Counted from the stretch's first letter, positions 1 to 9,582 are shown. The stretch: 64,000 nt of DNA from Enterococcus silesiacus (GCA_001465115.1 CP013614.1:1426001-1490000), one strand, 5' to 3'. Numbers and translations are program-made. Notes: generated by a model from the sequence alone, not told the origin.

Positions 1-252
1 ATCTTTCATCGCAGGACTACTCATGTTCTTCATCGTCAATAACTTAATCTGTTCAAAGTCAGGGTTATCTTGACTCACGCCTAAACCCGTTTCTGGATTC
101 ACTTTGATCAACGCTCGAAAAACACCTGCTGTTTTTAAGAAATCAAAGACTGACATATCAATGCCAGGCCAAGGTTGTTCTGGTGTGCTAGAATCAATTC
201 CCACAAAGCCTTCCAGCAGAAAGTTAGCTTTTTCTGAAGGCTCTAAGGGGCT
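1..252 (-). CDS. Partial unrecognised protein at window edge
   Basis: An open minus-strand frame runs from an in-frame TAG at 253-255 to the window edge, giving 84 codons. It reads like real protein (for example PWPGIDMSVFDFLKTAGVF and NPETGLGVSQDNPDFE). I do not recognise the family. The first ATG in frame is about 30 codons in, and no convincing ribosome binding site precedes the earlier part, so the true start is unclear. Only about 76 bp separate the right end of the ICE from sufB, so a missing 5' end cannot lie across the element. The gene may start inside this stretch or be a remnant. It is chromosomal flank outside the ICE. Confidence 0.5.
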
Positions 253-261
253 CTAAACGTT

Positions 262-303
262 GATATAACAGTATTCTATTTTTCTAGTGAATACTGTTGT
301 ATC
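262..303. terminator. Strong hairpin at left chromosomal flank
   Basis: A 15-bp inverted repeat (GATATAACAGTATTC at 262-276, GAATACTGTTGTATC at 289-303, one G-U pair) encloses a 12-nt loop. It sits between the partial gene and the left end of the ICE. It is probably a transcription terminator; the direction is not decided because no clear U-run follows on either strand. Confidence 0.5.
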
Positions 304-318
304 CCGTTAATTTTTGCC

Positions 319-344
319 AATTGTAGTTAGTTTTGAGTTAGTTT
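319..344. repeat. Putative attL core repeat of the ICE
   Basis: AATTGTAGTTAGTTTTG at 319-335 is identical to 40245-40261 beside the integrase stop codon. Directly after it both sites continue AGTTAGTTT, with one extra T in the right copy. This is the expected position and arrangement of an att direct repeat. Confidence 0.7.
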
Positions 345-737
345 CAAACTGTTTCACTAAAAAATTATGGATATTTTTTTAATTTTAGTAGTACGATTTC
401 TATTATGCGAGCTAGAATAAATACTAAAATTTATTGACTACATTCAAATATTCAAAGTTCAAATGTATACAATTTTTTAATTCAAACCAAGTTTCAATCA
501 AGTAAAAGATTACTTGTAACGTTAATCCAAAAAAAGTAAGTAATTTATTATTCATTTGTTTCAGTCTTTCAAGACGACATCGATAAATAATTTAATCTAG
601 TAGAATATGGAACAGATTATTAGAAATACTTATTTAATTTCATAATAATTCTCAAAGAACATACTCCAGTATAGAGCATGCTCTTTTTCTTGGTTAAGCG
701 CGATTTGTTATGAGGCTCAAAAATGAATACAATTATA
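345..737. other. Non-coding left end of the ICE
   Basis: About 390 bases of AT-rich sequence between the left att repeat and the end of the first cargo gene. I see no credible ORF. Integrase arm-binding sites are expected in such a position, but I could not identify them by eye. Confidence 0.4.
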
Positions 738-2096
738 TTAAATAGTGTTACTTAAAAATTCTATTGGATTTTCATATTTTTCATAGACCCCTACTGTTCT
801 GAATAATTCTTGCAGTAAGGTTTCTTTTAGTTCAGAATTTCTTTTAATTTCAACAAATAAACACAATAGTTGAGTAGTTGAAATAAGACAATGCTCTCGT
901 TTCATTGAGTAATCCAACATTTGTTTAGGAAATATAGCTTCGTTTCTTTCGGATATATCCTTTTGACGAAAACCATTTACAATAAGAACTGCTTTAGGCA
1001 TTACTTCATATTTTTCGAAAAATTCAGAAACCCATTTTTCTAACTGTGCAGCATGCTTTTCCCCTGCGCTTTTAGACACACCTTTTATTTCAATAACAAG
1101 TCTTGTATCTTTATAAATAAAAATACCATCAGCTCTATTAAAATCAGTTTCTCTACTTTCAAGTCCTAGTTCAATTAACATTTGAGATACTATAGTTTCC
1201 AATTCTTTTCCACTTGATACGAGAGCTAGTTTGTATTTTTGAATACTCATCAAGGAAGTTTCAAGTTTTTCTTTCTGAATTTCTAAATTTTCCATCTTTT
1301 TTGTTACTGAATCTATTTCAAACTCTATCTTTTTCTCTTCCAATATATTATATTTTTTTGTCCATTTTGGTAAATCAAATTCTTCTAATGAATAGTTCAG
1401 TTCTTCTTGTATTTCATCCATCACATGTAACAAACTATTTATTATATCTCTGTATTTTTTTTCATTTGGATAAATTTCACTATCAAAATTTACTGGAAAC
1501 AATATTAGGTGGCCTTTGTCATAACCATAATCTTGAGATACTACTTTTTTTGTATTTTTAATATATCCCAAATCAATTTTATTTTTTGATTGTGTGTCAA
1601 AATAGTAATGATATTCAAAAAGCAAACCATTCACATTAAATAATTTTTCATATATGTCATGAGTGACCACTTCCATTGATTCTCCTGAACCAGAAACCGG
1701 ACTAATTCCATCTGGTAATAACGAAAATAAGCTTATTTGTTTTTCTTGCTTAAATTTACCTGCATAAACAGAATACAGAGAATCTTTAGGAGGAATAATA
1801 TACACTGTTTTCCCCATAGCTAATAATTTTAAAATTTCTTGTTTTCTCCTATTAAAGTCTTCTATAAGAGCATATGAGTCCACTTCATCAAATAATGGTT
1901 TTCCTTTAAAATATTTATAACCATCATTTGAAAAATGATCGTTTTCTCTTCTATATTCCTTTACTATACAATTGAGATCAATCATTAAAATATCAAAATT
2001 TAAAACAGAATGATTGGACCTAAAATTATATAAACTAATATTTCTAAAGTCCATATATGAAAATTCCATACCCAGTCCAACAATTTTATTTTTCAT
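738..2096 (-). CDS. PD-(D/E)XK nuclease-fold protein, candidate defence component
   Basis: A 452-residue protein with no signal peptide or membrane segment. Residues about 1-250 are unrecognised. A charged coiled coil follows (about 255-292), then a C-terminal domain with a restriction-endonuclease-like signature: a helix GKELETIVSQMLIELGLE, then D323 in ADGIFIY and E336-I-K338 in LVIEIKG, which gives the D-x12-ExK pattern of PD-(D/E)XK enzymes. It starts at ATG 2096 and is transcribed divergently from the helicase gene at 2506. The fold assignment is from the motif, and the function (DNA cleavage in defence or element stability) is inferred. It could instead be a DNA-binding regulator with a nuclease-like fold. 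Confidence 0.6.
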   Translation of the reverse strand: MKNKIVGLGMEFSYMDFRNISLYNFRSNHSVLNFDILMIDLNCIVKEYRRENDHFSNDGYKYFKGKPLFDEVDSYALIEDFNRRKQEILKLLAMGKTVYIIPPKDSLYSVYAGKFKQEKQISLFSLLPDGISPVSGSGESMEVVTHDIYEKLFNVNGLLFEYHYYFDTQSKNKIDLGYIKNTKKVVSQDYGYDKGHLILFPVNFDSEIYPNEKKYRDIINSLLHVMDEIQEELNYSLEEFDLPKWTKKYNILEEKKIEFEIDSVTKKMENLEIQKEKLETSLMSIQKYKLALVSSGKELETIVSQMLIELGLESRETDFNRADGIFIYKDTRLVIEIKGVSKSAGEKHAAQLEKWVSEFFEKYEVMPKAVLIVNGFRQKDISERNEAIFPKQMLDYSMKREHCLISTTQLLCLFVEIKRNSELKETLLQELFRTVGVYEKYENPIEFLSNTI

Positions 2097-2505
2097 TATA
2101 TCATCCCTTCATGCCCTATAATTCAACGTTGTTTAATTTAATAAGATTCTAAATCACTTAATTAGTATTATACCATGCCATCAAATAAATGGTTTTAGTA
2201 ATGATAAGTTTATAAACTAACATTTAACAGCTTGGATATCCATATAAAGATAGGTAAAATATAAAACTGGATAAACTACACTTAAAAGTTACTACATTTT
2301 TTGCAGTCACGCTTATTTGTTCATTTCTCTGCCACTACTTTTGTTATTACTAAAAATTATTGGAAACACTCTAAATATTTTTAATATAGTCTGACAATAT
2401 ACTTTCAGTAATCTCCCAAAATACATTTTTTCACCAAGATAAGTAGGAACCTTTGTTCTCATTGTGATATAATAGGTGTATAATTTTTATTTGGGAGGTA
2501 ACTAT
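2097..2505. promoter_or_regulatory. Divergent promoter region of the candidate defence genes
   Basis: This AT-rich spacer separates the divergent nuclease and helicase genes. An extended -10 box (TG-A-TATAAT, 2465-2473) lies about 33 bases ahead of the helicase TTG start and its ribosome binding site GGGAGG (2493-2498). No clear -35 is visible, as expected for extended -10 promoters. No ORF was found. Confidence 0.5.
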
Positions 2506-4488
2506 TTGAGACAAAAAATAGCTGACAACGTAACTAATACAATTTTTCAAACTATTGATAGTATCCCATATTTAGGGTATGAGAGTAGAGAAGCCCAAGA
2601 AGATATGATGTTAAACATCACAGATTCCTATAGAAACAAAAATAATTTATTAATAGAGGCTGGAGTTGGTATTGGAAAATCTTTGTCCTATTTAATCCCA
2701 GGTATATTAATTTCAAGATTATCTGGTAAGCCACTGATAGTTGCAACATCATCTATCCAGTTAACTGAACAATTGGCACAAGATATTGACTTAGCAAAAA
2801 AAATACTCAATATTAATGTTGATAAAACTATTGGAAAAGGGCAAAAAAATTACCCCTGTATTCAAAGAATTGCCAAACATTTCGAAACTACAAAAGATGA
2901 AAAATATACACGTTTTCTTAACTCTGTAGAAGATGGTGTGGACAAGCAAAATCCCCAAAATTTAAATATCAACGAGTGGGATGATATTTGTGTAGATGGT
3001 TGTTCTTTTAATTCGTGTAAATACAAGTCTGAATGTTACTTTTTCCAAACCAGAAATAGACTAAAAGAGCCATGTATAAGAGCGGGATTTATGGGTGACT
3101 ATATTCCAAAAGTAATCATTGTTAACCAAGATTTATTGATTAGTCATTTGTTTAAATTAAAGAACACTTCTAGAGGAATTATTTATGACGACCCTTGCCT
3201 TTTGATTATAGACGAAGTTCACAATATTGAGGAAAAAACAAGAAGTGCCTTAACAAATGAGATAAGTATAAATTCAATTAACAAAATAATGAATGACTAT
3301 CTTAGTTTTATTTCTCAAACTTCTAATAGTCAAACCTCAACAAATACCGCTAAAGATTGTTTTAAACAAATAAAAGAATCTTTTAATTTAATTTCAAAAG
3401 AATTAGTCAAAGAATCTAAAAAAATAGATTATGAAGGAACTATCGATCGGTTATTTATTAGAAATGGAGATTTTGATATATGTAAAAATATATGCACGAA
3501 TATTAACCAATGTATCGAAAACCTTAATATTGCTGCTACTTTCAAAATGAATGATCGTCTAGAAAATCTTTATGATACTTTGGAGTCTCAATTAAAAGAG
3601 TTAATTACTTTTTTTGAAACCTACGGAAAATTACATGATAAAAATTTGATGTGGGGTACTATTTTGAAAAGAGGAAACAAGATTGTAATCAATTACTGTC
3701 CGAAAAGAATTGATAGAGTGTTAAACCAGCTAATCTTTAAAAAGAAATATCCTACGATTGGTTTATCAGCAACAATAACTGTCAAAGAAAAAAGCAGAGA
3801 TTCATATGAATATATTAAAACAAATATAGGCTTTGAAGGAGAAGTTGATGAGGTTAGGAACTCTCCATTCAGTTATGGAGAAAGTAGATTATTCATTCCT
3901 GAAATTCTCCCTAATTTTAGAGATAGAAACGATAACTATTTTAATGAAGTTTCACTTATAATAGAACATATCATTCAACATAATATTGGTGGCATGTTAG
4001 TTCTTTTCACTGCAAAAGATGATTTAAAAAAAGTTGGAATTATTTTAAAAAAACACTTATCATGTAGCATTTACGAAGATGGTTCTGGAATGAGTCAGAA
4101 AGAAATATTAAAGCAATTCAAGGAAACCAGCGGAATAATTCTTGGTACTGGGGTATTTTGGGAAGGAATTGACTTAAAAGGAAAATTTTTAACCAGTGTA
4201 GTTATTGTTAGGCTTCCATTCCCGGTTCCTGATCCAGTAATTGATTATAAAATTAGTGAGTCTGGTAACAACTCTGATAAAGTATTAATTCCTGAAATGA
4301 TTACAAAATTAAAACAAGGTAGCGGCAGATTAATTAGATCAATGACAGATAAAGGTGTTTTGTCTATTTTAGATTCAAGATTGAATTCTGATAATTATAA
4401 ACATAGAGAACTTATTTTTGATTCTTTGCCTATAAAAACCAGAATTAAAACTCTTCAACAGTTAGAAGAATTTCAAAAGTTTTTGTAA
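2506..4488 (+). CDS. DinG/XPD-like Fe-S superfamily 2 helicase
   Basis: Probable ATP-dependent 5'-3' DNA helicase of the DinG/XPD group, about 660 residues. It has Walker A GVGIGKS (about residues 53-59), a cysteine-rich stretch after it (DDIC, DGC, NSC, SEC) matching the 4Fe-4S insertion of the family, a DEVH box in LLIIDEVHNIEE (about 235-238), and motif VI-like GSGRLIRS near the C-terminus. There is no exonuclease domain such as chromosomal Firmicutes DinG often carries. The start is TTG 2506 because GGGAGG lies 7 bases upstream; an upstream GTG at 2476 has no ribosome site. It precedes a PD-(D/E)XK protein by 147 bases and diverges from another, suggesting a helicase-nuclease system. A role in anti-phage or anti-plasmid defence is inference. 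Confidence 0.8.
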   Translation: MRQKIADNVTNTIFQTIDSIPYLGYESREAQEDMMLNITDSYRNKNNLLIEAGVGIGKSLSYLIPGILISRLSGKPLIVATSSIQLTEQLAQDIDLAKKILNINVDKTIGKGQKNYPCIQRIAKHFETTKDEKYTRFLNSVEDGVDKQNPQNLNINEWDDICVDGCSFNSCKYKSECYFFQTRNRLKEPCIRAGFMGDYIPKVIIVNQDLLISHLFKLKNTSRGIIYDDPCLLIIDEVHNIEEKTRSALTNEISINSINKIMNDYLSFISQTSNSQTSTNTAKDCFKQIKESFNLISKELVKESKKIDYEGTIDRLFIRNGDFDICKNICTNINQCIENLNIAATFKMNDRLENLYDTLESQLKELITFFETYGKLHDKNLMWGTILKRGNKIVINYCPKRIDRVLNQLIFKKKYPTIGLSATITVKEKSRDSYEYIKTNIGFEGEVDEVRNSPFSYGESRLFIPEILPNFRDRNDNYFNEVSLIIEHIIQHNIGGMLVLFTAKDDLKKVGIILKKHLSCSIYEDGSGMSQKEILKQFKETSGIILGTGVFWEGIDLKGKFLTSVVIVRLPFPVPDPVIDYKISESGNNSDKVLIPEMITKLKQGSGRLIRSMTDKGVLSILDSRLNSDNYKHRELIFDSLPIKTRIKTLQQLEEFQKFL

Positions 4489-4635
4489 AATATAAGATAC
4501 AAAAATAAATTAATTCGTGAAATAAGAAAGACCATTCTCGACAAGCAAACTATGTCTTTTCCCTTAAAAACTTCAATATTTCAAATATTATTTAGATTCT
4601 TACTATTATTTTAATTTTCATATGGAGGATTACCT

Positions 4636-6363
4636 ATGTTCGATAAAATTTCATTAAAAAAATTGAAAAATAATACAGGAAATACATCAATTAATTTAGA
4701 TGTTGATTATTTCATTAAATATTTTTTTACAAATATTATGTACATCAATCTTAAAGGAGAAATTGATTTACGATATATATCAAATAGTAAAGATACCTAT
4801 TTACCTATTTTTCAAAAATATGGTTTCACTGAGTTATTCACTAATTTCGATACTCAATTAATTCACACAAACTTAATGGAAGCAATTGAGGTAAATACAC
4901 TCAACGATCTTAATATAAAAAAAGAGAAGTCTAATTTAGAAAAGCAAGAAGCTTATGATATTTTAAACGAGTTGGAAAAAAGTTTAAATAACCAAATTTG
5001 TAAAGAACTCCTTGAGTACGATAGAGAAACTTGCTTACAAACATTATATACATTTTCTGGTATATTGAGCTACGTCAGCTTACAGAATAAATACTGGGAT
5101 GACGAATCAGCTATTGCTAAAAATCACCTAAACTTTGTTACCGAGTTATTTAATACTAAATATGCAGAAAAAAAATTTGAATTTGATAATTATACAGGTG
5201 AATTAAAAAAATCAATTGAATACGCTATCCATTTTGTTTTAAACTCAGAACAGAGTTTTAAAGATTCTAATAAAAAAAAGATGGATTTTCCTAAGTTGGC
5301 TGCCCTAATTATTTTATATATTGATAAAAAAGAATATAAATATTTAATTTCTCAAGTTTATAAAGAAGGAGGCTGTTTTGAGTTCACAGATAGAATCTTT
5401 TTATCAGAAAAAATGGCAGAAAAAATTAATCATTTAATGGCTAATAATAGTGAAGTGCTTTATCCTATAACTCGAAGTGAATCTTTAAACATTTATAATG
5501 CTTTTTCAAAGGAGTATGGATATTCTCCACAATTTTTAGAAGACTATTTATTTAATTACGATGCTAAGTTTTTAAATACATTAACAGTTATTAATCTAAT
5601 AGAAGTTACAGCATTTATAAAAGATATTCAGAACAAAACCGGCCAAAATGAAGTTTATATCAAATCAATGCTTGATGAGATCACTCTATCCCCTATTGAT
5701 ATGAAAGATATTTACGCAGCAAGTTTTAGCCCTAAAAATAGGTTATTTCGAACTCCATTAATTAAAATTGGTGGTTATTATTTGCTTTCATATTGGATTT
5801 TAAGTGAAACTTCTCAATATTTCAAATATAGAATTTTAAAAAATCAACTTTCATTTACAATTTCAAAGAAAATTAGAAATATGATTACTAATGATTTTGA
5901 TGAGTTTGAATTGATTACTTTAAAAGATATTATCAAAACTACAAATCTTCCAGGCGATATCAATTTCCAATTAAATAATAATGTTTTCACAAAAAAACTT
6001 TTTGAAAATAAAAAAAACCTTCCCCAAGAAATCGATTTTTACGTAATAAAAAATAAGAACCTTTATATTATGGAAATGAAAAATAATGATTTAAATAGAA
6101 GTTTAAAGAATGTTCAAAATGATATTCACAACGTTTTAAAAGGAGAAAAAGCATATTTGACTAAATTAAAAAACTTAAAAAAAGTGATGAACTGTAATAA
6201 ACAATCTATGGTCCAAGCACTAAATGGGGATTTTGACAAGATCCATTTTTTCATAACATTCAATAATCCTCACTACTTAGCAAATGGCTATGACTTTGAA
6301 AACGATGTAACTGTGTGTTCAACCTCAGATTTCACTGCATTCATAAGTCAAATGTTATCCTAA
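4636..6363 (+). CDS. Large protein with C-terminal PD-(D/E)XK-like domain
   Basis: A 575-residue soluble protein with ribosome site GGAGG just before ATG 4636. Residues 1-440 are helix-rich and unrecognised. The C-terminus contains E465-I-D467, then YIME480MK482: a D-x12-ExK pattern flanked by strands FYVIKNKNLYIMEMK, typical of PD-(D/E)XK nucleases (compare the nuclease tails of some phage-defence proteins). It is downstream of the DinG-like helicase on the same strand, and a terminator follows at 6455. The helicase-nuclease pairing is the reason to think of DNA processing or defence. I cannot assign it to a named system, and the N-terminal part could be a sensor or a scaffold. Confidence 0.55.
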   Translation: MFDKISLKKLKNNTGNTSINLDVDYFIKYFFTNIMYINLKGEIDLRYISNSKDTYLPIFQKYGFTELFTNFDTQLIHTNLMEAIEVNTLNDLNIKKEKSNLEKQEAYDILNELEKSLNNQICKELLEYDRETCLQTLYTFSGILSYVSLQNKYWDDESAIAKNHLNFVTELFNTKYAEKKFEFDNYTGELKKSIEYAIHFVLNSEQSFKDSNKKKMDFPKLAALIILYIDKKEYKYLISQVYKEGGCFEFTDRIFLSEKMAEKINHLMANNSEVLYPITRSESLNIYNAFSKEYGYSPQFLEDYLFNYDAKFLNTLTVINLIEVTAFIKDIQNKTGQNEVYIKSMLDEITLSPIDMKDIYAASFSPKNRLFRTPLIKIGGYYLLSYWILSETSQYFKYRILKNQLSFTISKKIRNMITNDFDEFELITLKDIIKTTNLPGDINFQLNNNVFTKKLFENKKNLPQEIDFYVIKNKNLYIMEMKNNDLNRSLKNVQNDIHNVLKGEKAYLTKLKNLKKVMNCNKQSMVQALNGDFDKIHFFITFNNPHYLANGYDFENDVTVCSTSDFTAFISQMLS

Positions 6364-6454
6364 TCTTTTATACCAACTCCAAAATTAATGTATTTTAATA
6401 ATACAAAATTTTTTCTGTCACTATTTAAATAAGTAAAGTCTATAGAATATACAG

Positions 6455-6484
6455 AAGACGTTCCATAATCGGAACGTCTTTTTC
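6455..6484 (+). terminator. Rho-independent terminator after the defence cluster
   Basis: AAGACGTTCC (6455-6464), a 6-base loop, GGAACGTCTT (6471-6480), then TTTT. It separates the candidate defence genes from the adhesin gene. Confidence 0.85.
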
Positions 6485-6520
6485 ATTTGAACAAAATCAA
6501 AAATTAAGGAGACAAAATAA

Positions 6521-9115
6521 ATGAATAAGAAAAACAACAAGGTGGTTACGCTGTTTAGTTTACTAACAGTCCTAATAGCTTTTTTTATTTCCCCAATTAC
6601 CACATTCGCAGCTACTGTCAATTATGAAAAAGTTGCGAACTATATTTCTACATGGCACGTTAAATCATTAGGTGGCTTACACTGGACTGATGAAGGTATC
6701 CATATGATTAAAGCGGACAATCAACCTGCTTTCTGTATTGAACACGGAACGCTCCTCACCGGTGGTTCTGGATTCACCCCATCAGAACTAACTATCGCAG
6801 AAAAAGAACGCCTTTCATTAATTGCATACTATGGTTATCAAATAAACCCAACTATTGATAATTATGGAATTACTCAAAATATGATCTGGCTCGAATTTGG
6901 TGATGAATTACTAACCACAACTATTCCAAATTTTGAGAATCGAAAAAATGAAATATTAAATCAAGTCAAAAATCATAACATTAAACCGACTTTTAATAAC
7001 CAAACCATCAATCTAAATGTTGGCGAATCTGTTACCCTAGAAGACAAAAACAATGTCTTGTCCAAGTATGTAAAGCAGCTTAGCAATTCCGCTAACCTCA
7101 AAATTGAGAAAAATGACAATAAACTAACATTGACTGCTACCAAAGATTCTAAGGAATCTGGAACGATTAAATATGGTATTGCTGATTCCAATTTAGTGGG
7201 TCAAAGCTTTGTTTATGCAAAACCTAATGAACAAAAAGTGGCCACCTTTAAACTTTCAAATGCGAGTGAATTCAACCTGAATGTCAAAGTGAAACTAAAT
7301 GGAAATATCAAAGTAAAGAAAATCGATAAAGATACAGGAAAACCTTTACCAAATGCTAAATTGAAATTTGAGTACGACAATAAAACCAAAGAAGTGATGA
7401 CAGATTCTAACGGACTTGCTCAAATAAATGATATTACTCAAGGTACAACCGTAACAATTAGCGAAGTGACTGCACCAGATGGTTTCTTCAATCAAGGCGA
7501 ACTAAAAAAAGTGGTAGTAGAACCAAATAAAACCATTGAAGTAACTTTAGATAATAAACCTCAAAAAGGACAACTTTCCCTCATAAAAAAAGGAAAAGTA
7601 CCTGTAGGTCTTGAAAAGAAAGAAACTGAATATGGTGATTTATATGAATTCAAATTTGATTACAGACCTCTTGCAGGTGTAACTTATGAAATTCAAGCGA
7701 CAGAAGATATCAAAGTTGGAAGCACAACTCATGCTAAAAAGGGCGATACTATGGCTACTGTTGTAACAGGTGATGATGGAGAATTAATTGACATGCCTCT
7801 TCTCTACCTTGGTAAATACCAAGCTATTGAAAAATCTGCACCTGATGGATTCATTATTGATTCCACTCCGATTCCTTTTGAATTCACTTATCAAGGACAA
7901 ACCATTGAATTAGTTTCTGAATCCTTAACCACTACAAATGAATTTCAAAAAATAAAATTAACACTTCATAAATCTGAAGAAGTCATCAAAGAATGGAAAG
8001 ATAACCTCCCTGTTCTTGATGTCCTAGAAGCAAATGATAAAGTATTTGGTTTGTACACAGATCAATCAATGGCGTTTGCTGATCAAGAACTCCCTCAAGA
8101 CTCTTTAATTAATTATGGAACGGTCAAAGAAGGTCTTTTAACGCTGGATGAGCTTCAGTATCCAGAAGGCAACTATTACTTTAAAGAGCTAGATTCAGGT
8201 GCGGATCACGACCTAAATCCCAACAAGTACCCTTTTAGCTTTAAAGCTGAAGACAATGATTCACTGAAAGAAATTACAATCTATGAATCTCCTACCGAAG
8301 AAGGTTCTGATATTCCAATCTTAAACAAACTACATTTTAATGAATTTCGTATTAAGAAAACTAATGAACTAGCGATATTAAAAAATAAAAATGGGTATGA
8401 ATTTAATTATGATGGTCTAGGAACAGGTGCTGAATTTACACTTGAAGATGAAGATGGAAAAGTTTTACAAACCGTTTCGATCGACAAAGAATCCATAGGT
8501 ACTTTTTCAAATGTTCCTGTAGGGTCGTTCTATCTGAAAGAAAAGTCCCCTTCTTCCGATCATTACCTCCCCCTTGATTCTATTATTCAAATAACTTCTA
8601 CTAAAGAAGGCATTAAAGCAACCGATTCTGACGGAAAAGTGATAGGGGAACAACTTTCTGAAGATGAAGAAACAACTATTCTACTAGATATCAAAAATGA
8701 TTTAATAAAAGGAAGTGCTGAATTAACTAAGAAAGATGTTTCTACTGGTGAAATTCTTCCGAACACAGATATCAGAATTCTTGATGAAGATAAAAACTGT
8801 ATTATTGAAGGAAAAACCGATGAAAAAGGAACCTTCACCTTTAAAGAGTTACCAAAAGGAATCTACTATTTCCAAGAATTTGGTGCGCCACAAGGCTACC
8901 AATTAGATGAAACACCAGTGAAATTTGAAATCAAAGAACATGGAAAGGTTGTGAAATGTGAAATGACAAATAAAAGAATAGAAACAAATCCATTGCCACA
9001 AACAGGAGAATCACGCAGTTCTCTTCTACTTGGCATTGGGATTGCCCTATCTCTTGGTGCACTAGCTTTTATTGGCGTAAAGAAAGTAAAAAAATCAAAA
9101 GAAACTAACGACTAA
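6521..9115 (+). CDS. LPXTG cell-wall adhesin with thioester domain and Cna-B repeats
   Basis: An 864-residue surface protein. It has a signal peptide (1-31, ends TTFAA), then a thioester-domain signature: Cys72 in AFCIEHG and Gln119 in ITQNMIW, the pair that forms an internal Cys-Gln thioester in Gram-positive adhesins. Several Cna-B/SpaA-type domains follow, with E-box motifs such as VTAPDGF, KSAPDGF, KEKSPSSDHY and EFGAPQGYQL that normally hold isopeptide bonds. The end is a sorting signal, LPQTG (about 825) plus hydrophobic stretch plus KKVKKSK. It is expected to be attached by sortase A and to bind host or partner surfaces covalently. The ribosome site is AAGGAGA before ATG 6521. It is a single-gene unit with terminators on both sides. 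The ligand is unknown; a role in mating contact is also possible. Confidence 0.9.
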   Translation: MNKKNNKVVTLFSLLTVLIAFFISPITTFAATVNYEKVANYISTWHVKSLGGLHWTDEGIHMIKADNQPAFCIEHGTLLTGGSGFTPSELTIAEKERLSLIAYYGYQINPTIDNYGITQNMIWLEFGDELLTTTIPNFENRKNEILNQVKNHNIKPTFNNQTINLNVGESVTLEDKNNVLSKYVKQLSNSANLKIEKNDNKLTLTATKDSKESGTIKYGIADSNLVGQSFVYAKPNEQKVATFKLSNASEFNLNVKVKLNGNIKVKKIDKDTGKPLPNAKLKFEYDNKTKEVMTDSNGLAQINDITQGTTVTISEVTAPDGFFNQGELKKVVVEPNKTIEVTLDNKPQKGQLSLIKKGKVPVGLEKKETEYGDLYEFKFDYRPLAGVTYEIQATEDIKVGSTTHAKKGDTMATVVTGDDGELIDMPLLYLGKYQAIEKSAPDGFIIDSTPIPFEFTYQGQTIELVSESLTTTNEFQKIKLTLHKSEEVIKEWKDNLPVLDVLEANDKVFGLYTDQSMAFADQELPQDSLINYGTVKEGLLTLDELQYPEGNYYFKELDSGADHDLNPNKYPFSFKAEDNDSLKEITIYESPTEEGSDIPILNKLHFNEFRIKKTNELAILKNKNGYEFNYDGLGTGAEFTLEDEDGKVLQTVSIDKESIGTFSNVPVGSFYLKEKSPSSDHYLPLDSIIQITSTKEGIKATDSDGKVIGEQLSEDEETTILLDIKNDLIKGSAELTKKDVSTGEILPNTDIRILDEDKNCIIEGKTDEKGTFTFKELPKGIYYFQEFGAPQGYQLDETPVKFEIKEHGKVVKCEMTNKRIETNPLPQTGESRSSLLLGIGIALSLGALAFIGVKKVKKSKETND

Positions 9116-9116
9116 A

Positions 9117-9154
9117 CACAAGAATCTACTTTCTAAAAGATTCTTGTGTTTTTT
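9117..9154 (+). terminator. Terminator after the adhesin gene
   Basis: CACAAGAATCT (9117-9127) pairs with AGATTCTTGTG (9138-9148), followed by TTTTTT. Confidence 0.85.
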
Positions 9155-9175
9155 ATGTCTTCTAGGAGGCTAAGT

Positions 9176-9211
9176 ATGAATCCTATTCGCTCACCAACAA
9201 CAGACTATTAA
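9176..9211 (+). CDS. Possible 11-residue leader ORF
   Basis: ATG 9176 follows a strong AGGAGG and reads MNPIRSPTTDY then TAA. It lies between a terminator and the first transfer gene. It could be a leader peptide that tunes expression of the transfer operon, or a fragment of a lost gene. Support is only the ribosome site and position. Confidence 0.3.
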   Translation: MNPIRSPTTDY

Positions 9212-9255
9212 AACCAAATAAATTTAAATCAACTAAAAGAAAGAGGTAACTAAAA

Positions 9256-9570
9256 ATGGAATTAAAACACATTATCCCCAATATGGAAAAAACATTCGGT
9301 CGACTGGAATATGCTGGTGAAGGAACAGTTGAACAAAGAAGAATCAATGGAAAACCGACTGTACTCTCTCGTAGTTATAATCTTTACTCAACGATTCAAC
9401 GCGCAGATGATATTGAAGTCATTTTACCTGCCGATGCTGGTGAAAAACATTTTGAAGTAGACGATAAAGTGAAGCTTGTGAATCCAAAAATCACAGCTGA
9501 AGGATACAAAATTGGAACGAGAGGATTCACAAATTACATCATGCACGCTGATGATATTGTGAAATTATAG
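9256..9570 (+). CDS. DUF961/YdcP family protein, Tn916 Orf23-like
   Basis: A 104-residue protein of the YdcP (DUF961) family, related to Tn916 Orf23 and to HelP of ICEBs1. HelP-type proteins are single-strand-binding accessory factors that help the host helicase PcrA unwind the element during rolling-circle replication and transfer. The core GKLE/GRLEYAGEG start and the VKLVNPKITAEGYK region are typical. Ribosome site AAGAGG precedes ATG 9256. It is the first gene of the transfer module and is followed 12 bases later by a second, related gene. Confidence 0.85.
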   Translation: MELKHIIPNMEKTFGRLEYAGEGTVEQRRINGKPTVLSRSYNLYSTIQRADDIEVILPADAGEKHFEVDDKVKLVNPKITAEGYKIGTRGFTNYIMHADDIVKL

Positions 9571-9582
9571 GAGGAAAAAATT

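Noticed and set aside
2506..4488. DinG-like helicase as part of a type IV CRISPR system
   Set aside because: No csf genes, no Cas proteins and no repeat-spacer array are present anywhere in the window.
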